This document shows, piece by piece, positions 18,939 to 27,324 of a DNA stretch of 64,000 nt (the first letter of the stretch is position 1; every line of letters begins with the position of its first letter). The position numbers and the translations under genes were made by a program. This DNA is from Microbispora bryophytorum. Its GTDB lineage: Bacteria; Actinomycetota; Actinomycetes; Streptosporangiales; Streptosporangiaceae. Under the pieces are notes generated by a model. That model did not search any database. It worked only from the letters and a program-made list of their open reading frames with translations, and had not been told where the DNA came from. Where the stretch lies: positions 124,001 to 188,000 of the forward strand of contig NZ_VIRL01000007.1 in the NCBI RefSeq assembly GCF_006874465.1, written 5' to 3'.

Positions 18939-20072
18939 ATGCCCCGCTTCTCACGACACCTCCGCCGCCCGCTCGCGGCGATGGCGCTGGCCCTGGCGAC
19001 GGCCGCGCCCCTGTTCACCGGCCTGCCCGCCGGGGCCGCCGCCGGGCCGGGCGAGCGCCCGAAGCCTCCGCCGCCCTGGGTGCGGATCTGCCAGAAGCTG
19101 AAGCGGATGCCGGAGCACCGGCACATGCGGTGTCCCCTCCACCCGCCGCGCCCGCGGGCCAGGACATCCGGCTCCGGCGACGCCGCCCGGGTCCCCACGG
19201 TCTCGGAGCTGGACACCCCGACCCATACGTCCGGGCCCGTCGGCATCACCTCGGGTCCCGACGGCGCGCTGTGGTTCACGGAGAACTACGCCGGCAACAT
19301 CGGGCGCGTCACGACCGGCGGGGACTTCACGGAATACGCCGTGCCGACCGACGACCCCGAGCCGGGGCACATCACCACCGGACCGGACGGCGCCCTGTGG
19401 TTCACCGAGGCGACCGGCGACAAGATCGGCCGGATCACCACCTCGGGGACCATCACGGAGTACGCGCTGCCCAACGCGGGATCCTACCCCTGGGGCATCA
19501 CCGCGGGCCCCGACGGCGCCCTGTGGTTCGTCGAGACGATCGGCAACAAGATCGGCCGGATCACTACCTCGGGGACCATCACGGAGTACGCCCTGCCGAC
19601 CGCCGACGCCTACCCGATGCGGATCACGTCCGGTCCCGACGGCAACCTGTGGTTCACCGAGTCGTTCGTCGGCAAGATCGGCCAGATCACCCCGGACGGA
19701 GACATCACCGAGTTCGCCATCCCCTCCTCGGGGGCGACGCCCATAGGGATCACCACCGGGCCGGACGACAACCTGTGGTACGCCGACGCCAACGGCAAGG
19801 TCAGCTCCGTCACCACGGACGGCGACTTCACCGAGTATTCACTCGACGACTCCAACGCCTTCCCCTGGGGCATCACCAGCGGCTCCGACGGCAGGCTGTG
19901 GGTGAGCGAGCAACTCGGCAACGCGGCGGCCAGCGTCACCACCTCGGGAGTCATCATCGAGTACAACATGCCGACCACCCTCGCCGGGCCCTTCGACATC
20001 ACCAGTGGGCCCGACGACAACGTCTGGCTCACCGAGAACTACGTCGACCAGATCGCGAAGATCACCCTGTAG
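18939..20072 (+). CDS. Secreted seven-bladed beta-propeller (virginiamycin B lyase-like)
   Basis: The 377-residue product has a signal peptide (ALALATAAPLFTGLPAGAAA) and a P/R-rich linker with two cysteines (C51, C65). Seven repeats of about 42 residues follow, each centred on a GPDGALWFTE-like motif, giving a seven-bladed propeller of the Vgb/streptogramin-lyase fold. The propeller contains only two histidines (H96, H144), both in the first two repeats, so the catalytic histidine pair of true streptogramin lyases cannot be confirmed. I regard it as a binding or structural propeller. The ATG at 18939 has AAGGA 5 bases upstream. It follows the WxL-like gene with a 158-base gap on the same strand. 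Confidence 0.8.
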   Translation: MPRFSRHLRRPLAAMALALATAAPLFTGLPAGAAAGPGERPKPPPPWVRICQKLKRMPEHRHMRCPLHPPRPRARTSGSGDAARVPTVSELDTPTHTSGPVGITSGPDGALWFTENYAGNIGRVTTGGDFTEYAVPTDDPEPGHITTGPDGALWFTEATGDKIGRITTSGTITEYALPNAGSYPWGITAGPDGALWFVETIGNKIGRITTSGTITEYALPTADAYPMRITSGPDGNLWFTESFVGKIGQITPDGDITEFAIPSSGATPIGITTGPDDNLWYADANGKVSSVTTDGDFTEYSLDDSNAFPWGITSGSDGRLWVSEQLGNAAASVTTSGVIIEYNMPTTLAGPFDITSGPDDNVWLTENYVDQIAKITL

Positions 20073-20094
20073 TCCGACCGCGACGCGGCAGCGG

Positions 20095-20123
20095 GAACTC
20101 CCGGGTGGAGCACCCGGGAGTTC
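20095..20123. terminator. Bidirectional hairpin between propeller gene and hom
   Basis: A 13-bp perfect stem (gaactcccgggtg) with loop gag lies 22 bases past the propeller stop and 26 bases past the hom stop, serving both convergent transcripts. Confidence 0.8.
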
Positions 20124-20149
20124 TCCGGACAGAGCGTCCGTCCTCGGCG

Positions 20150-21457
20150 TCAGGGCGTGTCGTCGCCCTCGACCCGCATGACGCTCGCGACCGCGCGGAC
20201 GATGTTCAGGTCACGCAGGTCCTTGATCGTGCCCGACAGGGCGGCGTCGCTGGCCCGGTGGGTCACCAGCACGAGCTGGGCGTCGTCGCCCCGGCCCTCC
20301 TGCCGCACCGTCTGGATCGACACGTCGTGGCTCGCGAAAATCTCGGCCACCCGGGCGAGCACACCCGGCTTGTCCGCCACGTCCAGCGACACGTGGTAGC
20401 GGGTGACGCTGTCGCCCATCGGATGGACCTTGAGGTCGGCGTACGTCGACTCCTCCGGCCCGCGGGTGCCGGCGATGCGGTTGCGCGCCACGGCGACGAT
20501 GTCGCCCAGCACGGCGCTGGCGGTGGGCGCGCCGCCCGCGCCCGCGCCGTAGAACATCAGCCGCCCGGCCGACTCGGCCTCCACGAAGACGGCGTTGTAC
20601 GCCTCGCGCACGCCGGCCAGGGGGTGCGACCTCGGGATCATGGCGGGATGCACCCGGACGCCGACCGACCGGCCGTCGTCTGAGCGGGCGCAGATGGCCA
20701 GCAGCTTGATGACGTATCCCATGCCCTTGGCCGAGGCCACGTCGGCAGCGGTGATCTCCGTGATGCCCTCGCGGTGCACGTCGGCGGCCGTCACCCGGCT
20801 GTGGAAGGCGATGCCGGCCAGGATCGCCGCCTTGGCGGCGGCGTCGAAGCCCTCGACGTCGGCCGTCGGGTCGGCCTCGGCGTACCCGAGCGCCTGGGCC
20901 TCCTCCAGAGCGTCGTTGAACGAGGCGCCGGTGGAGTCCATCTTGTCGAGGATGTAGTTGGTGGTGCCGTTGACGATGCCCAGCACGCGGCGCACCCGGT
21001 CGCCGGCCAGCGATTCGCGCAGCGGGCGCAGCAGCGGGATCGCCCCGGCGACGCTGGCCTCGAAGTACAGGTCGGCGCCGTTCTCACGGACGGCCCGGTG
21101 GATCGTCGCGCCGTCCTCGGCCAGCAGCGCCTTGTTGGCGCTCACCACGGACTTGCCGTGTGCCATCGCGGCGAGGATCAGTGATCTGGCCGGTTCGATG
21201 CCGCCGATCACCTCGACGACGATGTCCACGTCGTCGCGGGTGACCAGGGCCTCCGCGTCGGTTGTGAGCAGGGCGGGGTCCACGTCGGCGTCCCGCTTGC
21301 GGCCCATTCTCCGTACGGCGACGCCGGCCAGTTCGAGCGGGGCTCCGACGCGGGCGGCGAGGTCGTCGGCCTGTTCGTGGAGCAAACGCACGACCTGCGA
21401 CCCGACGACGCCGCAGCCCAGCAGCGCGACCCTGAGCGCCGGTTTGGCTCTAGTCAC
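20150..21457 (-). CDS. hom: Homoserine dehydrogenase
   Basis: Hom reduces aspartate semialdehyde to homoserine with NAD(P)H at the branch point to threonine and methionine. The 435-residue product has the nucleotide-binding GCGVVG (G14-G19), the central catalytic domain with the FEASVAGAIPLLRPLRESL segment, and a C-terminal ACT domain (YHVSLDVADKPGVLARV, from about residue 352) that normally confers threonine feedback. The GTG at 21457 has GGAGGGG upstream. It lies 42 bases downstream of lysA and is likely cotranscribed. Transcription does not continue into thrC here because a terminator and the island follow. Confidence 0.96.
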   Translation of the reverse strand: MTRAKPALRVALLGCGVVGSQVVRLLHEQADDLAARVGAPLELAGVAVRRMGRKRDADVDPALLTTDAEALVTRDDVDIVVEVIGGIEPARSLILAAMAHGKSVVSANKALLAEDGATIHRAVRENGADLYFEASVAGAIPLLRPLRESLAGDRVRRVLGIVNGTTNYILDKMDSTGASFNDALEEAQALGYAEADPTADVEGFDAAAKAAILAGIAFHSRVTAADVHREGITEITAADVASAKGMGYVIKLLAICARSDDGRSVGVRVHPAMIPRSHPLAGVREAYNAVFVEAESAGRLMFYGAGAGGAPTASAVLGDIVAVARNRIAGTRGPEESTYADLKVHPMGDSVTRYHVSLDVADKPGVLARVAEIFASHDVSIQTVRQEGRGDDAQLVLVTHRASDAALSGTIKDLRDLNIVRAVASVMRVEGDDTP

Positions 21458-21499
21458 GACCCCTCCTCGCTTCGCCGCCGGACTGTCCGGGACGGCCTG

Positions 21500-22909
21500 T
21501 CACAGCTGCCCCCTGAGCAGGTCGTCCTCGGTCTCTCTGCGGATGATGACCCGCGCCTGGCCGTTGGACACCGCGACGACGGCGGGCTTGGGCAGATAGT
21601 TGTAGTTGTTGGCCAGCGACCGGCAGTAGGCGCCGGTGCCGGCGACGGCGATCAGGTCGCCGGGGGCCAGGTCGCCCGGCAGGTACAGGTCGCGCACGAC
21701 CATGTCGCCGCTCTCGCAGTGCTTGCCGACCAGGCGCGACAGCATCGGCGCCGCCTGGCTCACCCGGGACGCGAGCACGGCCGTGTAGTCGGCGCCGTAG
21801 AGGGCGGTGCGGATGTTGTCGCTCATGCCGCCGTCGACGCTCACGTACGTGCGCAGGCCCTCCACGTCCTTGACCGTACCGGCCTCGTACAGGGTCACGC
21901 CGGACACTCCGGCGATCGACCGGCCCGGCTCGACCGTGAGGCGCGGCACCGGCAGCCCTGCCGACTCGCACACCTTCGCGACGATCTCCCGCAGGCCGTC
22001 CGCGATGACCTTGACGTCCAGCGACTCGTCGCCCACGACGTACGGGATGCCGTATCCGCCGCCGAGGTCCAGCTCGGGGAGCACCACGTCGTGCTCCTCC
22101 TTGATCTCGACCAGCAGCCGGGCCAGGCGGCGGGCCGCGACCTCGAAACCGCCGGTGTCGGTGATCTGCGACCCGATGTGGGAGTGCAGGCCGACCAGTT
22201 CGAGCTGCGGCAGCGCGAGGATGCGCCGCACCGCCTCGGCGGCGGCGCCGCTGCTCAGCGACAGGCCGAACTTCTGGTCGTCGTGAGCGGTCGCGATGAA
22301 CTCGTGGGTGTGCGCCTCGACGCCCACGGTCACCCGGATCATCACCTTCGGCCGCACACCGTGCTGGTCGGCGAGGAAGCCGACGCGGGCGATCTCCTCG
22401 AACGAGTCGACCACGATGTGGCCCACGCCGGCCAGGACGGCCCTGTCCAGCTCGGCGAGCGACTTGTTGTTGCCGTGCATCGTGATCCGCTCGGGCGGGA
22501 AGCCGACGCTGAGCGCCACGGCGAGCTCACCGGCGCTGCACACGTCGAGGCCGAGGCCCTCCTGGTCGATCCAGCGGGCGATCTCGCGGCACAGGAACGC
22601 CTTGGCGGCGTAGTGGACCTCGCCGTCGTGGAAGGCGGACCGGTACTCGCGGCAGCGTGAGCGGAAGTCCTCCTCGTCGACGACGTACAGAGGCGTGCCG
22701 AACTCCTTCGCCAGGTCGCGCACGTCGATTCCGCCGATCGTGACGGCTCCGTCGGCCCGGCCGGACGTTCGCGGCCAGATGGCCGGTTCGAGCGCGTTGA
22801 GGTCGGCCGGCACGTGCTGCTGCGGACGCTCCTCGGGCAGTCCGGCGGTCACGGCGACGATCGTTGAGGCGGCGTGCAGGTCGCCGGCAGGGTGGGCGAA
22901 TCGACTCAC
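21500..22909 (-). CDS. lysA: Diaminopimelate decarboxylase
   Basis: LysA is a PLP enzyme (fold III) converting meso-diaminopimelate to lysine. The 469-residue product has the PLP lysine K103 in [15 protein letters not shown] at 241-248, the phosphate-binding EPGR at 327-330 and the active-site HCESGD motif with C398. An N-terminal extension of about 50 residues is typical of actinobacterial LysA. The start is GTG at 22909; no strong ribosome site is visible. It heads a lysA-hom pair and follows nrtL with a 129-base gap. Confidence 0.96.
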   Translation of the reverse strand: MSRFAHPAGDLHAASTIVAVTAGLPEERPQQHVPADLNALEPAIWPRTSGRADGAVTIGGIDVRDLAKEFGTPLYVVDEEDFRSRCREYRSAFHDGEVHYAAKAFLCREIARWIDQEGLGLDVCSAGELAVALSVGFPPERITMHGNNKSLAELDRAVLAGVGHIVVDSFEEIARVGFLADQHGVRPKVMIRVTVGVEAHTHEFIATAHDDQKFGLSLSSGAAAEAVRRILALPQLELVGLHSHIGSQITDTGGFEVAARRLARLLVEIKEEHDVVLPELDLGGGYGIPYVVGDESLDVKVIADGLREIVAKVCESAGLPVPRLTVEPGRSIAGVSGVTLYEAGTVKDVEGLRTYVSVDGGMSDNIRTALYGADYTAVLASRVSQAAPMLSRLVGKHCESGDMVVRDLYLPGDLAPGDLIAVAGTGAYCRSLANNYNYLPKPAVVAVSNGQARVIIRRETEDDLLRGQL

Positions 22910-23038
22910 CCGAACGAGGCTAGCCGACCCGGCGATTCACTCGCGCCCGCTGTTCACCCTGCGAGACGGCCCCGGCGGAAGATATTCACATCCGCAGAGT
23001 CATCGGCGACAGCACTTTCAGCGAACCGCCGGTTTTGT

Positions 23039-23815
23039 TCAGATTTTGCCGGGAGGGGCGACGCCGAGCTCCGCCAGTCCCTCGCCGAGCACCCGGCGCA
23101 CCGCCTCCCCCATCCGCACCCGGGCCGCGTGGACCTCCGTCGGCGGCTCGTCGCCCCTGGGAATCGGGGACGCTCGCTCGACGGCGGCGTGGTAGACCTC
23201 GGCCAGCCGTTCGAGATAGGCCGCCCATCCCGGGTCGCGGCTGTCCCTCCTGCTCGGCAGCTCAGCCAGGACCCGCAGCACGGCCCGGTCGAACGGGCCG
23301 TCGAGCAGTTCGGGCCGCACCGCCGCACCTGCCGCAACACCTGCCGCCGCACCGGCCGGCACGCCGAGGTCGCGCGCCCACCGCTGTACGGCACCCGCCC
23401 GCACGTACGCGTACCGCACGGCGAAACCGGGGTTGTCCCAGGTGCGCGGGAAGTCCGGCCACGGCGCCGCAGAGCCCTCGGCAGGTGTGGACGCGGCGAC
23501 CGGGGCGGCAAGCACGTCCTCGACGATCTCTCCGGGGGTGGCGACACCGATGACGAGGAAGCCGTTGGGCCGGACGTCCACCCGCCGGATGCCGGGCACC
23601 GTTCGCAGCCGTACGGCCAGCCGCTCCGCCACCTCAGCCGGCGCCTCCGCCGTTCCCCGAGGCGTCACACCCGTAGCCTCCGCCGTTCCCCGAGACGTCA
23701 CACCCGTAGCCTCCGCCGTTCCCCGCAGCGCCGCCGTGGAGACGAACCACGCGTCCCGCTCCCACGACCCCTGCGGCACCGGCGGCGCGCCAAGGACGCC
23801 ACACAACGCCTCCAT
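23039..23815 (-). CDS. nrtL: ArgS-related anticodon-binding protein NrtL
   Basis: A 258-residue protein related to the DALR anticodon-binding domain of arginyl-tRNA synthetase, without the catalytic class I core (no HIGH or KMSKS). The N-terminal part shows the Arg-tRNA-synthetase add-on-like VRPNGFLVIGV; the C-terminal helices (GWAAYLERLAEVYHAA, RVRMGEAVRRVLGEGLAELGV) resemble the DALR domain. Such genes sit between argS and lysA in streptomycetes, and this location upstream of lysA supports the call. I start at the ATG at 23815 (GGGGTG upstream); the frame is open to 23887. Its tRNA-related role is not established. Confidence 0.75.
   Translation of the reverse strand: MEALCGVLGAPPVPQGSWERDAWFVSTAALRGTAEATGVTSRGTAEATGVTPRGTAEAPAEVAERLAVRLRTVPGIRRVDVRPNGFLVIGVATPGEIVEDVLAAPVAASTPAEGSAAPWPDFPRTWDNPGFAVRYAYVRAGAVQRWARDLGVPAGAAAGVAAGAAVRPELLDGPFDRAVLRVLAELPSRRDSRDPGWAAYLERLAEVYHAAVERASPIPRGDEPPTEVHAARVRMGEAVRRVLGEGLAELGVAPPGKI
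23643..23725 (-). repeat. 33-bp in-frame tandem repeat in nrtL
   Basis: Copies start at 23643, 23676 and 23709 (last one partial), almost identical, each encoding 11 residues of RGTAEATGVT type. The reading frame is kept, so the N-terminal linker of the protein is variable in length. Confidence 0.85.
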
Positions 23816-23838
23816 AATCACCCCACACCCCCCACCCC

Positions 23839-24076
23839 CGTGATCTTGTAATTCGTTGCACACATCCCCGCCGAGCTGGGCCTTCACCTTTCATGATCTT
23901 GCAGAATTGACACAGCCAGAGGGCCCAGCAGGGGAAACACGACTCGTGATCCTGCAATCGCAAGATCACGGCGGCGATAACGCCAGGTCACGAAGCATAG
24001 CGGCGCACACTTGCATGATCATCAAAGGGATCGGTGCAGGTGACGGCCCATCCATGCGACAAACTACAAGATCACG
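23839..24076. repeat. Inverted-repeat-bounded intergenic element (MITE-like)
   Basis: The ends are terminal inverted repeats of about 21 bp sharing CGTGATCTTGTA exactly and 18 of 21 positions overall, all differences being transitions. Inside, CATGATCTTGCA recurs at 23892, and an 11-bp inverted pair with a 4-base loop lies at 23945-23970. There is no coding frame. It fills the nrtL-glycosyltransferase intergenic space. Its non-autonomous mobile nature is inferred from structure only. Confidence 0.5.
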
Positions 24077-24097
24077 AGGGGTGGGGAGGGAGGGGGG

Positions 24098-26119
24098 TTA
24101 GATGAGGGCGAGGGGCTCGGCTGGGACGTAACCCTCCAGACGCGCCGAGCCGAGCAGCGAGCCCTCGGCCGAGTCGCGGACGCAGACGTAGGAGTACTGG
24201 TCGGCCGAGTAGACCCGCACCCCGTCCGTACGGCACTGCCGCATCAGGACCTCGCCCCACTCCTCGGAGACGTCGGCGAAGCCGAGGCCGGTGAGGACCT
24301 GACGGCGGGCCAGGACGGTGCCGCCGGCCACCTCGGGCAGGAACCGGTGCTCTGCCCCTGGCTGGCGCAGCAGGGTCGCGCCGGTCTGCGGCAGGTGGGC
24401 GTAGAACGACGCCTTCCCGAGCACCTCGGCGTCGGTGGAGGCGAAGTGCCGCACGAGGTCGGCCAGGTAGTGCTCGCCGTACAGGTCCCTGGCGTCGAGC
24501 ACGGCGACGTAGTCGCCGTCGGCGAGCCTGATCGCACGATCGAGAGCGGCGCCCCGAGTGACCGGCTCCTGGGTCGCGCGGACCACGACGTCGACGTCCG
24601 GGCACGACTGACGGACCGTCTTGTCCACCAGACCCGCGTCCAGGCCGTCCGCCACGACCACGATCTGGCCGGGCCGTTCCACCTGACGGGTGACCTGGGC
24701 GAGCAGGCGGTCCAGCTCCGCCGGGTCGGAGACAGCGGTGATCGCCGTGATCGCACCGCTGCCCCGCACGCTCGGCACGCCGAGGGTGTCGAGGACCGGG
24801 TCGAGCAGCGGGGTGACGCTGGTGCGGGCCCGCCAGGCGAGATGCGCCTCCCTGGCCAGGTGTCCGGCGTCGGCCATGAGGACCTCGGCCGCCGCGAGGA
24901 TCTCCTCGCCCTTGGCCCCGGCTCGCACCTGGAGCACCGGAGTGCCGCAGGCCGCGACCTCCTCTATCGCTCTCGGCTCGGCGTCGGCGCCCGCGATCAC
25001 CAGGGCCGGCCGCCGGTAGGCGGTCAGCACGTCGTCGTACGCCGTCGTGTCGTCGTCCTGCCCCGCCAGCGGCTGCCAGGCCGCGCCGCCGGCCGGAGGA
25101 GTGACCGTGCCAAGGGTGGCGATCTCCCCGGTCCTGCCGCCCTCGGCGGGGATGGGGTTGTGCACGCGGGGCTGGATCGCGAGCGGGAGCACGCCGACGC
25201 GGTCGTGCCGCAGCGCCGACCGCCATTCGCGGGCGCGGGCCTCGGTGGTGGCCAGCACGTACTCGAAGTGCTCGGCCGCCGGAACGGCCCGCGACACCGC
25301 GCCGCCGGAGTGCCAGAAGACCGTCTTGACCCCCCGCTTGTGGCAGGCCGCCACCAGGTCGCGCAGCGCCCGCGTCTCCCCGGCCAGCGCCTCCAGCCAG
25401 CGCCCGCCGTTGCCCTGGCGGGGGCCGGGCCGTACGGACTCGACGAACAGCACGTGCGGCTGCTGCTGGTCGAGCATGGCCTCCCAGTTGTCCGGGCCGA
25501 AGTTGGTCACCAGCCGCCACTCATACCGCAGCAGCGCCTCGGTCTGCCGGTCCACGATGGCGGCGACCGTCATGTACGGCCGGGCCGTCGGGCCCTTGGG
25601 GACCGTGAACGACTCGGCGAGCGGCGCGGAGACCTGCGGGGCCTTGGGCTCGGGCGCGGCGGGAGCCGCCTTCATCTCGGGGACGGCGGGGATCTCGGGC
25701 TTGAAGTCCGATCGCCTGGGCGCGGGGCGCTTCCTGATCGGCGCCTTGAGCGTCCTGGCCACCGTGCCGGGCTTCTTGCTGTGGATCGCGTCGCCGAGTT
25801 TGCTCCACCGGCTCTCCTGGAGCGAGGCGAACTTCCAGTTGGCGACCTCGGTCTGGTACTTCTGCTCCGCGAGCTGCTTGGCGAGCTGCGCGTTCTGCCG
25901 CTCGGCCGTCTTCAGCCGCGCCTCGGCCTCACGCATCTTCGTCAGCGCCTCCGCCTCCGAGCGCGCCACCTCCTCCAGCCGCCGCTGGTAGTCGGTGATC
26001 AGCCGGGCCAGCTCCGCCGCGCCGGAGGCCCGCTCCACCGCCTCCGCCAGCGCCTGCCGCAGCGCCGCCGGGTCGCTCCGCTCGGGCTGTCCGGCTGCCG
26101 GCTCGCTTACCTCGCTCAT
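24098..26119 (-). CDS. Large glycosyltransferase with N-terminal coiled coil
   Basis: A 673-residue protein. Residues about 20-100 form an A/E/R/Q-rich coiled coil, then a basic proline-rich linker (KRPAPRRSDFKP). The middle (about 185-470) resembles a GT-B type CgeB-like glycosyltransferase (YMTVAAIVDRQTEALLRYEW, FWHSGGAVSRA, EVAACGTPVLQVRAG). The C-terminal part (about 490-650) is GT2-like with VVVADGLDAGLV and a DARD acidic site. The two-domain architecture is like enzymes that assemble secreted or spore-surface glycans. The ATG at 26119 has GGAG upstream. It stands alone on the minus strand; donor and acceptor are unknown. Confidence 0.72.
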   Translation of the reverse strand: MSEVSEPAAGQPERSDPAALRQALAEAVERASGAAELARLITDYQRRLEEVARSEAEALTKMREAEARLKTAERQNAQLAKQLAEQKYQTEVANWKFASLQESRWSKLGDAIHSKKPGTVARTLKAPIRKRPAPRRSDFKPEIPAVPEMKAAPAAPEPKAPQVSAPLAESFTVPKGPTARPYMTVAAIVDRQTEALLRYEWRLVTNFGPDNWEAMLDQQQPHVLFVESVRPGPRQGNGGRWLEALAGETRALRDLVAACHKRGVKTVFWHSGGAVSRAVPAAEHFEYVLATTEARAREWRSALRHDRVGVLPLAIQPRVHNPIPAEGGRTGEIATLGTVTPPAGGAAWQPLAGQDDDTTAYDDVLTAYRRPALVIAGADAEPRAIEEVAACGTPVLQVRAGAKGEEILAAAEVLMADAGHLAREAHLAWRARTSVTPLLDPVLDTLGVPSVRGSGAITAITAVSDPAELDRLLAQVTRQVERPGQIVVVADGLDAGLVDKTVRQSCPDVDVVVRATQEPVTRGAALDRAIRLADGDYVAVLDARDLYGEHYLADLVRHFASTDAEVLGKASFYAHLPQTGATLLRQPGAEHRFLPEVAGGTVLARRQVLTGLGFADVSEEWGEVLMRQCRTDGVRVYSADQYSYVCVRDSAEGSLLGSARLEGYVPAEPLALI

Positions 26120-26232
26120 AAGGGCTGACTCCGCGGTAGACCTTCAGGACCAGAGTCACAATATTCGCAGAACGCCCTGATCGCTCTCAGGCAGAGCCGA
26201 GACCTCGTCCACCTCCTCCGCCACACCACCCC

Positions 26233-26347
26233 GCGACCGGTGGCCCACGAACCTCGCGACCAGATCGCCACAGACTCTGCGACCAAATCACCACGACACC
26301 AGCGACCAAACGGCCACCGAGCATGCGACCGTTGTTCCACGAGGAGG
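26233..26347 (+). repeat. Five 23-bp iteron-like direct repeats
   Basis: GCGACC starts at 26233, 26256, 26279, 26302 and 26325, an exact 23-bp period. Each unit is followed by a variable A/T-containing block and CCAC(G/A)A; consensus GCGACCAAATCGCCACGA plus five variable bases. The array ends 23 bases before the AAA ATPase fragment. Exact two-turn phasing suggests cooperative protein binding. Confidence 0.85.
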
Positions 26348-26370
26348 GTCCGGAATGCCATACTGAGCTG

Positions 26371-26760
26371 GTGAAAGGCCCTTCGCGGACCCCTCTCGGC
26401 CGAGTGGTTCCGAGACACGCGGAAAAGCCTGCCGCGGACGCCTTGAGCGACACCCGTGTCGTACTGATCAACGGTGCCCGCCAGAGCGGCAAGAGCACCC
26501 TTGTGCGCCTCCTCGCCAAGGAACGGACGGCAGAGTGGCGCAGCCTGGACACCCCGGTCGTTCGCCAGACAGCGCAGGAGGATCCCGCGGGCTTCGTGGC
26601 GTTCCCCGATCTGATGGTGATCGACGAGATCCAGCGCGTACCCGAACTGATGCTGTCCATCAAAGAACAGGTGGACACCGACCCCCGGCCGGGGCGGTTC
26701 CTGCTCACCGGATCCGCGCGAGTGCTCGGTCCGCGGAAACCCGGCAGGGCCGCGTCGTGA
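26371..26760 (+). pseudogene. Truncated AAA ATPase (AAA_14/DUF4143 type)
   Basis: The 129-residue frame from a GTG at 26371 has Walker A GARQSGKS (residues 35-42) and Walker B LMVIDEIQR followed by the sensor region FLLTGSARVLG. This matches the first third of the AAA_14-DUF4143 ATPases, which are normally about 400 residues. Immediately after the sensor the frame drifts into unrelated sequence and stops, so the lid and DUF4143 domains are missing. A CATACT -10-like box lies about 8 bases before the GTG, so the transcript would be nearly leaderless. It is probably a relic, but a short product could still be made. Confidence 0.65.
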
Positions 26761-26800
26761 AGGTGGATCATCAGCCGCAAGGGCACCCGCCCCGGCCGAG

Positions 26801-27313
26801 CTAGCAGTATTCGGCCGCGGCATTGCGCCGGAACTCCTCCTCCGGGACCTTCTCGTCGTCGATGGTCAGCACGCGGTCCGTCCGGGCGAAGTCCTCCGGC
26901 ACGTCCTTCAGGAGAAATCCGGACCCGAGCGGAGGGCCGTCCGCCAACTCGACGGTGACGCCCATGTTGGCCGGCAGGGGCGACCGCAGCGGGACGTCCT
27001 CTCGCGTGAAGCCGTGCGCGTCTCCCAGGACGATCACCTCCTGCTGCTCCTCGGACCTGGCCGGTCTCGACACCCGCCAAATCGGGCGTGCGGTTCGATG
27101 GTTCTGCACCTCGACGGACTTGATCGCCTCTCCTTCGCACAGCGGCACCACCAGCCTGATCTCCCCCTCGGCCGTGCGTCCGACCGCGACGGGCCGGGGG
27201 AGTTCGTCTGCGAGCGGGGGCCTGCCACACGCCGCGAGAAGCAGCGCGCAGGACGAAAGGACGAGTAACTCCGTTACCAACCGCCCCCGGCCGAGGCGGA
27301 ACTGTCGATCCAT
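26801..27313 (-). CDS. Lipoprotein, candidate partner or immunity protein of the RHS protein
   Basis: A 170-residue lipoprotein: basic N-terminus, hydrophobic stretch and lipobox LAAC with C29, so it is predicted to sit on the outer face of the membrane. The mature part is acidic with a final EEEFRRNAAAEYC; no known domain is recognised. The ATG at 27313 has GGGAG 4 bases upstream and lies only 11 bases past the RHS stop codon, so the two are surely cotranscribed and probably coupled. In polymorphic toxin systems the gene just downstream of the toxin end encodes immunity. That function is inference from position. Confidence 0.75.
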   Translation of the reverse strand: MDRQFRLGRGRLVTELLVLSSCALLLAACGRPPLADELPRPVAVGRTAEGEIRLVVPLCEGEAIKSVEVQNHRTARPIWRVSRPARSEEQQEVIVLGDAHGFTREDVPLRSPLPANMGVTVELADGPPLGSGFLLKDVPEDFARTDRVLTIDDEKVPEEEFRRNAAAEYC

Positions 27314-27324
27314 GTCACTCCCGG

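Noticed and set aside
18939-20072. Streptogramin resistance gene
   Set aside because: The fold fits, but the catalytic histidine pair cannot be found in the propeller repeats and the context is surface proteins, so a resistance call is not supported.
26116-27230. Minus-strand open frames overlapping the iterons and AAA fragment
   Set aside because: No start signals and no coding bias; the real minus-strand gene is the lipoprotein at 26801-27313.
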